DNA of 50,402 nt from an uncultured Bacilli bacterium. Its GTDB lineage: Bacteria > Bacillota_I > Bacilli_A > RF39 > UBA660. The notes beneath the pieces were generated by a model. That model had not been told where the DNA came from and did not search any database. It saw only the letters and a program-made list of their open reading frames with translations. The DNA lies in assembly GCA_947629025.1 (NCBI GenBank), contig CANRCC010000009.1, positions 1 to 50,402 on the forward strand, read 5' to 3'. Position numbers and translations under genes: made by a program. Positions 42,348 through 50,402 of the stretch are shown piece after piece (position 1 is the first letter of the stretch; every line of letters starts with the position of its first letter).

Positions 42348-43921
42348 TAAGAGTAAGACAGTTAAAGGTAAGTATATTAAATGATACTAAAGAAGAATTA
42401 ATTAATAAAATAATAAAAAAGATAAATATTAAAAAAGATGAAATATTAGATTTAAAAATAGTAAAAAAATCAATAGATGCAAGATATAAAAATAATATAT
42501 ATTATATATACGAAGTAGAATTAAAATTAAAAGATGAAGATAAAATAATTAAATCAAAAGATGTATATGTTACTAATAATACAAAATATTCTTGCAAAGT
42601 AACTGGAAAAGAAAAAATAAAAGAAAGAATAGTTATAGTAGGATCTGGACCAGCTGGATTATTTTGCGCTTATATGCTTTCACTATATGGATATAATCCT
42701 TTAATAATTGAAAGAGGAGATAAAGTAGAAAATAGAGTTAAAAAAGTAAATGAATTTTGGAAAACAGGAAAACTTGATGAAAATTGTAATGTTCAATTTG
42801 GAGAAGGAGGGGCAGGTACTTTTTCAGATGGTAAATTAAATACATTAATAAAAGATAAAGAAAATAGATTTAAAAAAGTATTTGAGATATTTATATCAAA
42901 TGGCGCTAATGAAGATATAATGTATATAAATAAACCACATATAGGAACAGATTTACTTAGAAATATAATTATAAATATGAGAAATAAAATTATTAGTATG
43001 GGCGGAGAATTTAAATATAATTCATGTATGACTGATATAAAAATAAAAGATAATAAAATAAAGTCTATAATAATAAATAATAAAGAAGAAATTAAATGTG
43101 ATGCATTAGTTTTAGCAATAGGACATAGTGCAAGAGATACATTTTATATGCTTAATGATAAAGGTATAAATATGAATTCAAAACCATTTGCAATTGGAGT
43201 AAGAATACAACATTCACAAGATATGATTAATAAGTCTCAATATGGGAAATTTAGTAAATATCTTAAACCATCTGATTATAAATTAACATATACGTCAAAA
43301 TCAAATAAAGGAGTTTACTCATTTTGTATGTGTCCTGGTGGATATGTAGTAAATGCATCAAGTAATAATGGATATCTTGCAGTAAATGGAATGAGTAACC
43401 ATAAAAGAGATAGTAAGAATGCTAATAGCGCAATTGTAGTTCAAGTTACTAAAGATGATTTTGGACCTAATTTATTTGATGGATTAGAATTTCAAAAGAA
43501 ATTAGAAGACTTAAGCTTTTCTTCATGTAATGGTAAAATTCCTACACAACTATATAAAGATTTTAAAAATAAAAAAGTAAGCACAAAATTTAAAAGTATA
43601 ATTCCAGAATTTAAAGGACAATATGAATTTTATGATTTAAATAAAATATTGCCTAAATTTATATGCGATAATTTAATAGAAGCTATAGATTCATTTGAAA
43701 ATAAAATAAAAGGATTTTCTAATGATGATGCGATCTTATCAGCAGTAGAAACAAGAACATCATCACCAATTAGAATATTAAGAGATGAAAATTATATATC
43801 AAATATAGATGGAATATATCCTTGCGGAGAGGGTGCAGGGTATTCTGGAGGAATAACATCATCAGCAATAGATGGTATAAAAGTATTTGAATCAATTATA
43901 AAAAAATATTCTAATAAATAA
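42344..43921 (+). CDS. FAD-dependent dehydrogenase of the COG2509 type
   Basis: The 525 residues have an N-terminal RNA-binding-like alpha/beta domain of about 95 residues, then a FAD site IVIVGSGPAGLFCAYML, the signature NVQFGEGGAGTFSDGKLNT and a C-terminal GIYPCGEGAGYSGGITSSAIDG. This is the layout of the uncharacterised COG2509 flavoproteins common in Firmicutes. Its ATG overlaps the stop of the preceding flavoprotein gene. Pairing two orphan flavoenzymes in one operon suggests a shared pathway, which remains unknown. Confidence 0.87.
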   Translation: MIRVRQLKVSILNDTKEELINKIIKKINIKKDEILDLKIVKKSIDARYKNNIYYIYEVELKLKDEDKIIKSKDVYVTNNTKYSCKVTGKEKIKERIVIVGSGPAGLFCAYMLSLYGYNPLIIERGDKVENRVKKVNEFWKTGKLDENCNVQFGEGGAGTFSDGKLNTLIKDKENRFKKVFEIFISNGANEDIMYINKPHIGTDLLRNIIINMRNKIISMGGEFKYNSCMTDIKIKDNKIKSIIINNKEEIKCDALVLAIGHSARDTFYMLNDKGINMNSKPFAIGVRIQHSQDMINKSQYGKFSKYLKPSDYKLTYTSKSNKGVYSFCMCPGGYVVNASSNNGYLAVNGMSNHKRDSKNANSAIVVQVTKDDFGPNLFDGLEFQKKLEDLSFSSCNGKIPTQLYKDFKNKKVSTKFKSIIPEFKGQYEFYDLNKILPKFICDNLIEAIDSFENKIKGFSNDDAILSAVETRTSSPIRILRDENYISNIDGIYPCGEGAGYSGGITSSAIDGIKVFESIIKKYSNK

Positions 43922-43981
43922 TAGACAATAAGTTAAATTTATGATAATATCAAATTGTAAAGTAGGAGGTAGATTATAAAA

Positions 43982-44401
43982 ATGGCTGAAAAAGAAACAA
44001 AGAAAACAACAACAAAAAAGACAACACCAGCAAAAAAGACAACTACAAAAAAAGTAGAAGAAACAAGAACAATAACTGGATTAGAAGAAAAATATGAGGT
44101 AATATTAGTATATATTTTCTCTATACTTGGATTTATATTCTCATTAATGAAAGATAAAAGAATATCAAAAAGTATGAAATTTAATTATAACCAAGCAGGA
44201 ACTATGTGGCTTGTAAGTATTATACTTAATGTTGTATTAAATTTTGGTGGAGTATTTATTAATCCATTAAAATTTATGTCATATCCAATATCAATAATCC
44301 TATTTGTATTTTCATTAGTAGCAATGATAAAAGCATACAATGGAGAAAACTACAAAATTCCAGTTATCGCAGATATTTCAAAATCTATTTGGGGAGAATA
44401 A
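43982..44401 (+). CDS. DUF4870/Tic20-like membrane protein with Lys/Thr-rich head
   Basis: The 139 residues start with about 30 residues of Lys/Thr/Pro (EKETKKTTTKKTTPAKKTTTKK), like histone-H1-type tails. Three membrane segments follow, in a pattern (EVILVYIFSILGFIFSLMKDKR, MKFNYNQAGTMWLVSIILN) that fits DUF4870 proteins. Function is unknown. The basic head should lie in the cytoplasm and could bind nucleic acid or lipids. AGGAGG ribosome site; it precedes murG by 79 bases. Confidence 0.72.
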   Translation: MAEKETKKTTTKKTTPAKKTTTKKVEETRTITGLEEKYEVILVYIFSILGFIFSLMKDKRISKSMKFNYNQAGTMWLVSIILNVVLNFGGVFINPLKFMSYPISIILFVFSLVAMIKAYNGENYKIPVIADISKSIWGE

Positions 44402-44480
44402 TCCCTTTTTATTTTACACATTAATTATTAAATAGTATTAAAATATAAACTAATATGATATAATTATAGTGGTGAAGAAT

Positions 44481-45551
44481 ATGAAAGTAGTTATTTCTGC
44501 AGGTGGTACAGCAGGACATATAAATCCAGCACTTGCAATAATAGAAAAGATTAAAAAAGAAGAACCAAATAGTGAGTTTTTATATATAGGAACAACAAAT
44601 AGAATGGAAAAAGATATAATACCAAGTAAAAATATTCCATATATAGGACTTGAAATGAGTGGTTTAAAAAGAAAATTAACATTTGATAATATAAAAACAA
44701 TAAAAAAATTTTTTAATGCAATTAAAATATGTAAAAAAGAAATAAAAAAATTTAATCCAGATATTGTAATAGGCGCAGGTGGTTATGTAACTGCACCTGT
44801 TATATATGCTGCTAAAAAATGTGGATATAAAACTTTAGTTCATGAACAAAATAGCATACTAGGATTATCTAATAAAATGTTACTTAAATATACAGATATA
44901 CTATGTACATCTTTTGAAGATATGAAAGTAGATAAAGTAAAATATGTATATACTGGTAATCCATGCTTAGAATCATCAAAAGATAAAAAACCATATAATA
45001 AAACTGATTTTGGATTAAGTAAAACTAAAAAATTAGTATTAATTGTAATGGGTTCACAAGGATCATTATCAGTAAATAATATTATAAAAAATGCATTAAA
45101 TAAATTTGATAGTACTAAATATGAGGTTTGTATAATAACTGGTAAAAGTTATTATGAAGATTATAAAAAATTAAAAAAATCTAAAAATGTATTTATATTT
45201 CCATATATAGATGATTTAGTTAGATTAATTAAAGTTTCAGACTTAGTAGTAACAAGAGCAGGCGCAACTACTATGTGTGAGATTATATCAACAAAAACAC
45301 CAGCAATATTTATACCAAGTCCATATGTTACAGAAAATCATCAATCTAAAAATGCAATGACATTAGTAAATAAAAATGCTTCTATGATTATAGAAGAAAA
45401 AGACTTAAATGAAGATACATTAGTTACTAGCATTAATAACTTAATGAATGATAGTAATAAATTAAATTCTATGAAAAAAGAATTAAATAAAATAGAAGAT
45501 AAAAAAAGTACAACATTAATATATGAAGAAATAAAAAAATTAATAAAGTAA
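44481..45551 (+). CDS. murG: UDP-N-acetylglucosamine--lipid I N-acetylglucosaminyltransferase
   Basis: MurG adds GlcNAc to lipid I to make lipid II on the inner face of the membrane. Motifs are ISAGGTAGHINPALAI at the N-terminus, VIGAGGYVTAPVIYAA, LVHEQNSILGLSNKML, and the UDP-sugar site VVTRAGATTMCEII with PSPYVTENHQSKNA. GTG 44469 of the ORF track is inside the ribosome site, and ATG 44481 gives 356 residues, normal for the family. The gene precedes ftsQ by 15 bases, as in many division clusters. Confidence 0.95.
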   Translation: MKVVISAGGTAGHINPALAIIEKIKKEEPNSEFLYIGTTNRMEKDIIPSKNIPYIGLEMSGLKRKLTFDNIKTIKKFFNAIKICKKEIKKFNPDIVIGAGGYVTAPVIYAAKKCGYKTLVHEQNSILGLSNKMLLKYTDILCTSFEDMKVDKVKYVYTGNPCLESSKDKKPYNKTDFGLSKTKKLVLIVMGSQGSLSVNNIIKNALNKFDSTKYEVCIITGKSYYEDYKKLKKSKNVFIFPYIDDLVRLIKVSDLVVTRAGATTMCEIISTKTPAIFIPSPYVTENHQSKNAMTLVNKNASMIIEEKDLNEDTLVTSINNLMNDSNKLNSMKKELNKIEDKKSTTLIYEEIKKLIK

Positions 45552-45566
45552 TAGTAGGAGATTAAT

Positions 45567-46244
45567 ATGACTAGAAAAGTAAAAAGGAAAAAATTAAAGG
45601 TTGGAAGAGTAATATTAGTATTATTTATTTTAATTTTATTAATTATATTACTTAGTATTTTAATAAAAATACCAGTATTAGGATTTTATATATCAGGTAA
45701 TACTTATTATACTGATCAAGAAATACTAGATAAAACAAAACTTTCTAGTTATCCATCATTTTTTCTTACTAGTTCATTTAGTGTAAATTCTAAAGTTAAA
45801 AATGATAAATTAATAGATAATATCAAAATAAAAAAGACTATATTCTTAAAATTTAAAGTAATAGTTAATGAGAAAAAAATATTATTTTATAATTTAGAAA
45901 AGAAAAAATCAGTTGTAAAAGATGGTGATGATATAGATTACTATGATAAAGATTCACCAGTCTTAGTAAATAATATATCAAGTAAAAAAATATATAGTAA
46001 ACTTATAGAAAAAATGAGTAAAGTAGATAGTGATATATTAAAAAATATTTCAGAGATAAAATATGATCCAAATGATATTGATGATGAGAGATTTTTAATA
46101 TCAATGAATGATGGAAATTATGTATATTTAACTATAAGTAAATTTTCTAATATAAATAATTATGTTAAAATATCAAGAACACTTGGTGATAAAAATGGAA
46201 TACTTTATTTAGATTATGGAAATTACTTTGTTCCAAAAGAATAA
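45567..46244 (+). CDS. ftsQ: Cell division protein FtsQ/DivIB
   Basis: FtsQ/DivIB is a single-pass divisome protein that bridges early and late division proteins. The 225 residues have a basic cytoplasmic head (RKVKRKKLKVGR), a membrane helix (VILVLFILILLIILLSILI), a POTRA domain beginning LGFYISGNTYYTDQEILDKT, and the following beta domain. The name rests on this layout and on its place between murG and ftsA. It is shorter than the Bacillus protein and lacks the C-terminal tail. Confidence 0.87.
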   Translation: MTRKVKRKKLKVGRVILVLFILILLIILLSILIKIPVLGFYISGNTYYTDQEILDKTKLSSYPSFFLTSSFSVNSKVKNDKLIDNIKIKKTIFLKFKVIVNEKKILFYNLEKKKSVVKDGDDIDYYDKDSPVLVNNISSKKIYSKLIEKMSKVDSDILKNISEIKYDPNDIDDERFLISMNDGNYVYLTISKFSNINNYVKISRTLGDKNGILYLDYGNYFVPKE

Positions 46245-46247
46245 TAT

Positions 46248-46280
46248 AAGTTTTTTAACTAAAAAACTTTTTTTTTTAAT
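46248..46280 (+). terminator. Terminator between ftsQ and ftsA
   Basis: AAGTTTTTT pairs with AAAAAACTT around AACT and is followed by T9. It splits the cluster into murG-ftsQ and ftsA-ftsZ units. Confidence 0.78.
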
Positions 46281-46321
46281 AAAATTATAGTATAATGTAA
46301 TTATTATAGAGGAGGGATTAG

Positions 46322-47578
46322 ATGAAGAAAATATTTTCATCAGTCGACATAGGGTCTAATTCTATAAAAATAGTAGTTGCAGAATTATTTGAAGAAAAAC
46401 TAAATGTATTAGCGTCTATAGTAAATCCTTCTTCTGGAATAAAAAATGGTATTATAGAAGATGATGAGAAATTTACTGAATCATTAAAAGATGCATTTAG
46501 TAAAATTAATACTTCACTTGGTTTAAAAATAGATAAAGTTATTGTAAATGTTCCAATGGAATATGCAGAATATTTAATATCTGAAGGTAGTACAACAATA
46601 ACAAATAAAGAAAAGATTGTAACAGGAACAGATATGGTAAATGCTCTTCAAGGATCAATTTATAATAAAATAGAAAAATCAAAAGAACTTGTTACTATAA
46701 TGCCAATAAAGTATAATGTTGATACTGCAAAACAAGATATAATAAACCCGAGAGGTCTTAGAGCAAATAAACTATCAGTAACATCAATGAGCGCAATAGT
46801 ACCAAAAAAAGAAATATATAAAGTTATATCACTTATTCAAAGTATGAATATAGAAGTAATAGATATATTATTTGGTATAATTGGAGATTATTATGAGTTT
46901 AAAAATGATAAGACAGATAAAACAGTAACAGGAGTTATTAATATAGGTTCTGATAAAACAGAAATTGCTATATTTAATAAAGGAATAATCGCATTATCAA
47001 ATGTGATAAATCAAGGGTCTAAAGTGATTGATAGTGATATTTCTTATGTATATAATATAAAAAGAGGACAAGCAAAAAAAATAAAAGAAATATTTGCACT
47101 TGCTCATAAAGATTATGCAAGTAGTTCTGATATATATGAAATAGTAAATAATTCAAATATAAAGACAAAAATATCACAATATGAAGTTAGTGAAATAGTA
47201 ATGTCTAGATTAAGAGAAATATTAGAAAATGCTAAAAAAGACTTAAATCGCTTAACAAAAAAAGAAATTAGTTATATAATAGTTACTGGGGGAATAAGCA
47301 ATATACCTGGATTTGATGTACTTTGTAAAGAAATCTTTTCAGATATTGCTATTGTAAGCAGTATAAAAACTATAGGAGTAAGAAATAATTGTTATTCATC
47401 TTCTCTTGGTATGATAAAATATTTTATAGATAAACTTAGTATAAGAGGAAAAGATTATACTATGTTTAGTGAAGAAGATGAAGTTGAATTAATAGAATCA
47501 AGAAAGAAAAGTAATTTGAATAATAATTCTGTATTTGGAAGATTATTTGAATATCTATTTGATAATAAGGAGGATTAA
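46322..47578 (+). CDS. ftsA: Cell division protein FtsA
   Basis: FtsA is an actin-like ATPase that anchors FtsZ to the membrane. The 418 residues show the actin-fold motifs [17 protein letters not shown] (phosphate 1), [15 protein letters not shown] (phosphate 2) and [21 protein letters not shown] (adenosine), and a C-terminal [18 protein letters not shown] helix that should be the membrane-targeting amphipathic end. AGGAGG site; the ATG of ftsZ follows two bases after the stop codon. Confidence 0.93.
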   Translation: MKKIFSSVDIGSNSIKIVVAELFEEKLNVLASIVNPSSGIKNGIIEDDEKFTESLKDAFSKINTSLGLKIDKVIVNVPMEYAEYLISEGSTTITNKEKIVTGTDMVNALQGSIYNKIEKSKELVTIMPIKYNVDTAKQDIINPRGLRANKLSVTSMSAIVPKKEIYKVISLIQSMNIEVIDILFGIIGDYYEFKNDKTDKTVTGVINIGSDKTEIAIFNKGIIALSNVINQGSKVIDSDISYVYNIKRGQAKKIKEIFALAHKDYASSSDIYEIVNNSNIKTKISQYEVSEIVMSRLREILENAKKDLNRLTKKEISYIIVTGGISNIPGFDVLCKEIFSDIAIVSSIKTIGVRNNCYSSSLGMIKYFIDKLSIRGKDYTMFSEEDEVELIESRKKSNLNNNSVFGRLFEYLFDNKED

Positions 47579-47580
47579 TC

Positions 47581-48639
47581 ATGGCAATCGAAACAGATCA
47601 ATTAGCAAAAATAAAGGTAATAGGTGTTGGTGGTGGAGGTAATAATGCTGTAAATAGGATGATAGAGTATGGAATACAAGGTGTTGAATTTATAGTAGCA
47701 AATACAGACCTTCAAGTTTTAAACAGTTCAAAAGCAAAAATTAAATTACAATTAGGTAATACAGGTTTAGGAGCAGGTGCTGATCCAGAAGTTGGTAGAG
47801 AAGCAGCTGTAGAATCAAAAGAAGCAATAACTGAAGTATTAAAAGGTGCAGATATGGTATTTGTAACTTGTGGTATGGGTGGTGGAACAGGAACTGGTGC
47901 TGCCCCAATAGTTGCAGAAATTGCACAAAGCTTAGGTGCCTTAACAGTAGGTATAGTAACTAAACCATTCTCATTTGAGGGAAAGAAAAGAGCTGAACAT
48001 GCAGCTGCTGGACTTGAAGAGTTAAAACAACATGTTGATACTTTAATTGTAATTCCAAATGATAGATTAAGAGATATTATTGATAAAACAACTCCAATGC
48101 TTGATGCATTTAAAGAAGTAGATAATGTTTTAAGATTAGGTGTTCAATCTATTTCAGATTTAATCGCAGTAACTGGACTTGTAAACTTAGACTTTGCTGA
48201 TGTTAAAGCTGTTATGGAAAATAAAGGAGATGCATTAATTGGTATTGGTGCAGCTATAGGTGAAAATAGAGCAGTAGAAGCTGCTAAACAAGCAGTTAGT
48301 AGCCCACTTCTTGAAACAGATGTAAGAGGTGCAACAGATGCAATTATAAATATAACAGGTGGTACAAATCTTAGCTTATTTGAAGTAGAAGATGCTGTAC
48401 AAGTTATTAGAGAAGCTGCAGGTACAGATATTAATACAATATTTGGTGCTGTAATTAATGATACATTAACAGATGAAATTGTTGTAACTGTAATCGCAAC
48501 AGGTTTTGATAAAGTAGGAGATCCATTTATAGAAACACCAACAATGACAACACAAGTAATTGATATGATAGATGATGATGAATCTGATGATGATATATAT
48601 GATATTCCAGAATTCTTAAAAAATAGAAGAAGTTTATAA
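47581..48639 (+). CDS. ftsZ: Cell division protein FtsZ
   Basis: FtsZ is the tubulin-like GTPase that forms the division ring. The 352 residues contain the GTP-binding [10 protein letters not shown] (100-109), the T7 loop [13 protein letters not shown] and the conserved C-terminal peptide [10 protein letters not shown] that binds FtsA. The linker between core and peptide is short (about 30 residues). The AAGGAGG ribosome site lies at the end of ftsA and a terminator follows, so ftsA-ftsZ are one unit. Confidence 0.97.
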   Translation: MAIETDQLAKIKVIGVGGGGNNAVNRMIEYGIQGVEFIVANTDLQVLNSSKAKIKLQLGNTGLGAGADPEVGREAAVESKEAITEVLKGADMVFVTCGMGGGTGTGAAPIVAEIAQSLGALTVGIVTKPFSFEGKKRAEHAAAGLEELKQHVDTLIVIPNDRLRDIIDKTTPMLDAFKEVDNVLRLGVQSISDLIAVTGLVNLDFADVKAVMENKGDALIGIGAAIGENRAVEAAKQAVSSPLLETDVRGATDAIINITGGTNLSLFEVEDAVQVIREAAGTDINTIFGAVINDTLTDEIVVTVIATGFDKVGDPFIETPTMTTQVIDMIDDDESDDDIYDIPEFLKNRRSL

Positions 48640-48653
48640 AAGAAAAAAACATT

Positions 48654-48681
48654 AAAAAGACCAAAAATATGGTCTTTTTTT
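48654..48681 (+). terminator. Terminator after ftsZ
   Basis: AAAAAGACC pairs with GGTCTTTTT and is followed by TT. A second AAAAGACC copy lies within the downstream promoter spacer. Confidence 0.85.
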
Positions 48682-48693
48682 GTCGTTAAATGA

Positions 48694-48723
48694 TTGACAA
48701 AAAGACCATAAAAAAGGTATACT
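48694..48723 (+). promoter_or_regulatory. Promoter of the A-rich surface protein
   Basis: TTGACA and TATACT are separated by 18 bases, about 40 bases before ATG 48764. The spacer contains AAAAGACCATA, which could pair with the GGTCTTTT of the ftsZ terminator just upstream. Confidence 0.75.
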
Positions 48724-48763
48724 AATAATGTATAAATATAATAAGAATGGAAGGTACGCTTAT

Positions 48764-50402
48764 ATGGAAAAATTAAAAAGAAGAAAATATCAAATATTAA
48801 TAATGATAATGGTATTAGTAATAGGGATAATAGGAATAAATAAGATAGGGAAAATAGATAGAAATAAAGGAAAAATAAATATAGAAAAAGCATACGTAAA
48901 TAAAGTAAGCGCAAATATAAATGAATTATTAGAAACAGGGAAGATACAAAGTACAGATAAAGTAGAATATGAAGTAAAGTATAAGATAGATGGAGAAGAA
49001 AAAAGAAATATACAAATAAAAGTAAGTCTATCAGAAGAAGAATCAAAGTATGCAGAAATAGAAAAGATAAAAGAAGATAACATAGAAAGCGTACTAAGTG
49101 AAGATAGAAAAGAAATAACAATAAAAGTAAAAGAAGTAGAACCAAATAAGGAAAATAAAATAAAAATAATAATAAATGTAAAAAATGCTCCAAATGGATA
49201 TAAAATAAGTCCAGAAGTACAAATAAAAGAAGAAACAAAAGAAGAATATAAGAAAATAACAACAAAGGAATTAGAAGTAGAAACAATAAGTATAACAGGA
49301 GTAGTAAGAGATACAACAAAAAATGGAGTAAAAGATGTAGAATTAAAATTAGTAGATGAAAATGGAAAAGAAATAAAAAGAACATATACAGATAAAGATG
49401 GAAGATATACATTTAGTGATATAGAAGATGGAAAATATAAAGTAGAAGTAGAAGAAGAAAGATATGTAATAGATGGAAATAATATAATAGATACAAAAGA
49501 AAATGAAGTATTAGATATACAAATAAGAGAAGAAGAACCATTTAAAATAGAAGTAAAGAAATATATAAAGAAATTAAGAATAAATAATGAAGAATATACA
49601 TATGGAGAGATAGAGAAAGTACAACAATCAATAAAAGGGATAAAAGAGATAAGTGGAGAAATAGAATATAAAGTAGAAGTAAGAAATAAAGGAAACAAAG
49701 AGGGAGTAATAACAAGAGTAGAAGAAGAAATAGATGATGGATTAGAATTTAAAGAGAATAATGGATGGAAATTAAAAAATGGAAAAGTAAGGAATGAAGA
49801 ATTAGAAGGAGAGACATTAAAAAAAGGAGAAGTAAGAGAATTAAAATTAGTATTAGAAATAAAGAATACAAAAGAAGCAAGAAACTATATAAATAAAGTT
49901 ACAGTAAAAGGAGAAGTATACGAGAAAGTAAATTATATAGTAGATAATGAATTATATAAAGAAGAAGAGGTATTAGAGGGAGAGAAAATAAAAGAGATAA
50001 GTATGCCAGAAAAAAATGGAGTAAAGTTTAGTGGATGGTATACAGATAAGAATTATACAAATAGATATAATTTTGAAAAAGAAGTAACAAAAGATATAAT
50101 ATTATATGGAAAATATGAAGAAGCCGCAAAGAAATATATAGTAAAATTTATAGATGAGGGAAAAATAATAAGTACAAAAGAATATGAAGAGGGAAGTATA
50201 ATAGAAGCTCCAAATGATCCAAGTAAAGAGGGATATACATTTAAATATTGGAGTTTAAAAGAAAATGGAGAAAAATATAATATATTAACGCCAGTAAAAG
50301 AAGATATAACATTATACTCAGTATATGAAATAAATAAATATGATGTAGTATTTAAGAATTATGATGATACAATTCTTCAAGAAGAAAAAGTAGAGTATGG
50401 AA
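48764..50402 (+). CDS. Large surface protein, partial (runs off the window; absent from the ORF track)
   Basis: The frame is open from ATG 48764 (after GGAAGG) to the last base, at least 546 codons, and is missing from the ORF track because no stop is in the window. After a membrane anchor or signal (MEKLKRRKYQILIMIMVLVIGIIG) the protein shows a carboxypeptidase-regulatory/SdrD-type fold (ITGVVRDTTKNGVKDVELKL ... TDKDGRYTFSDIEDGKYKVEV), a DUF11-like strand-rich part (VEVRNKGNKEGVITRV), and at least two Listeria-Bacteroides-type repeats (FSGWYTDKNYTNRYNFEKEV and YTFKYWSLKENGEKYN). It is probably a wall-attached adhesin. Codon use is extreme: nearly all codons are A/G-rich, with Ile almost always ATA. 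Confidence 0.85.
   Translation, partial: MEKLKRRKYQILIMIMVLVIGIIGINKIGKIDRNKGKINIEKAYVNKVSANINELLETGKIQSTDKVEYEVKYKIDGEEKRNIQIKVSLSEEESKYAEIEKIKEDNIESVLSEDRKEITIKVKEVEPNKENKIKIIINVKNAPNGYKISPEVQIKEETKEEYKKITTKELEVETISITGVVRDTTKNGVKDVELKLVDENGKEIKRTYTDKDGRYTFSDIEDGKYKVEVEEERYVIDGNNIIDTKENEVLDIQIREEEPFKIEVKKYIKKLRINNEEYTYGEIEKVQQSIKGIKEISGEIEYKVEVRNKGNKEGVITRVEEEIDDGLEFKENNGWKLKNGKVRNEELEGETLKKGEVRELKLVLEIKNTKEARNYINKVTVKGEVYEKVNYIVDNELYKEEEVLEGEKIKEISMPEKNGVKFSGWYTDKNYTNRYNFEKEVTKDIILYGKYEEAAKKYIVKFIDEGKIISTKEYEEGSIIEAPNDPSKEGYTFKYWSLKENGEKYNILTPVKEDITLYSVYEINKYDVVFKNYDDTILQEEKVEYG

Noticed and set aside
48144-49698. Two long minus-strand ORFs (422 and 302 residues)
   Set aside because: They are antisense shadows of ftsZ and of the A-rich surface protein. 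Their Leu/Phe/Ser-rich composition is what T-poor coding sequence gives on the other strand.
1-50402. CRISPR array, prophage, insertion sequence or integron
   Set aside because: No regularly spaced direct repeats, transposase, integrase or terminal inverted repeats were seen. The only substantial direct repeat is the ChW duplication inside one gene.
1-50402. Mycoplasma-type genetic code (TGA as Trp)
   Set aside because: TGA serves as the stop of dnaB and of the first flavoprotein gene, Trp is written TGG throughout, and no gene needs TGA read-through.

Overview
The window looks like a chromosome segment from an AT-rich, low-GC Gram-positive bacterium, most likely an uncultured gut-type member of the Bacilli related to the walled neighbours of the Mollicutes. 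This is inferred from gene content and order: a Bacillus-type primosome (dnaB-dnaI), RNase HIII, LexA, a T-box leader, and the order lexA / small SOS gene / tkt / sirA-like / yneF-like. TGA is used as a stop (for example at the ends of dnaB and of the first FAD enzyme), so the genetic code is the standard bacterial one and not the Mycoplasma code. The cell should have a wall and divide with FtsZ, since murG, ftsQ, ftsA, ftsZ and an ftsW/rodA gene are present.

Layout. Positions 1-1800 hold tRNA-Ile, tRNA-Glu, an unrecognised structured RNA, a frameshifted PBECR-type nuclease gene, a GNAT acetyltransferase and tRNA-Ser. Positions 1.8-10.6 kb hold an ABC exporter fusion, lspA-rluD, a rhomboid protease, rnhC, cvpA, trxA, two zinc-ribbon membrane proteins and def. 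Positions 10.7-15.0 kb hold a YjcZ-like micro-membrane protein, an FtsW/RodA protein and comEA-comEC. Positions 15.2-20.8 kb hold the SOS locus (lexA divergent from a 47-residue membrane peptide, with two LexA boxes), a membrane-anchored propeller-like protein, tkt, a SirA-like gene and yneF. Positions 20.9-30.5 kb hold a MazG-type hydrolase, dxs, dnaB-dnaI, a large protein that looks like a catalytically dead RNase II/R relative, a T-box, an unknown gene, thrS and rpmB. Positions 30.6-37.2 kb hold dnaE, pyk and an AbiEii-like nucleotidyltransferase. Positions 37.3-41.1 kb hold one large secreted protein ending in ChW repeats. Positions 41.1-48.6 kb hold two FAD enzymes, a DUF4870-like membrane protein, murG-ftsQ and ftsA-ftsZ. 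From 48.76 kb a second surface protein, missing from the ORF track, runs off the window.

The best candidates for something not yet described are (i) the LexA-controlled 47-residue membrane peptide in the position that yneA occupies in Bacillus, a likely SOS division inhibitor without a LysM domain; (ii) the structured RNA with its own promoter and terminator-like hairpin in front of a decayed nuclease gene; and (iii) the RNB-like protein without its catalytic aspartates, in an operon with the helicase loader genes.

Most genes are compactly arranged with strong AGGAGG-type ribosome sites and short hairpin terminators. Several start codons in the supplied ORF track fall inside the Shine-Dalgarno sequence (an AGGTGA motif read as GTG) and were moved downstream here.
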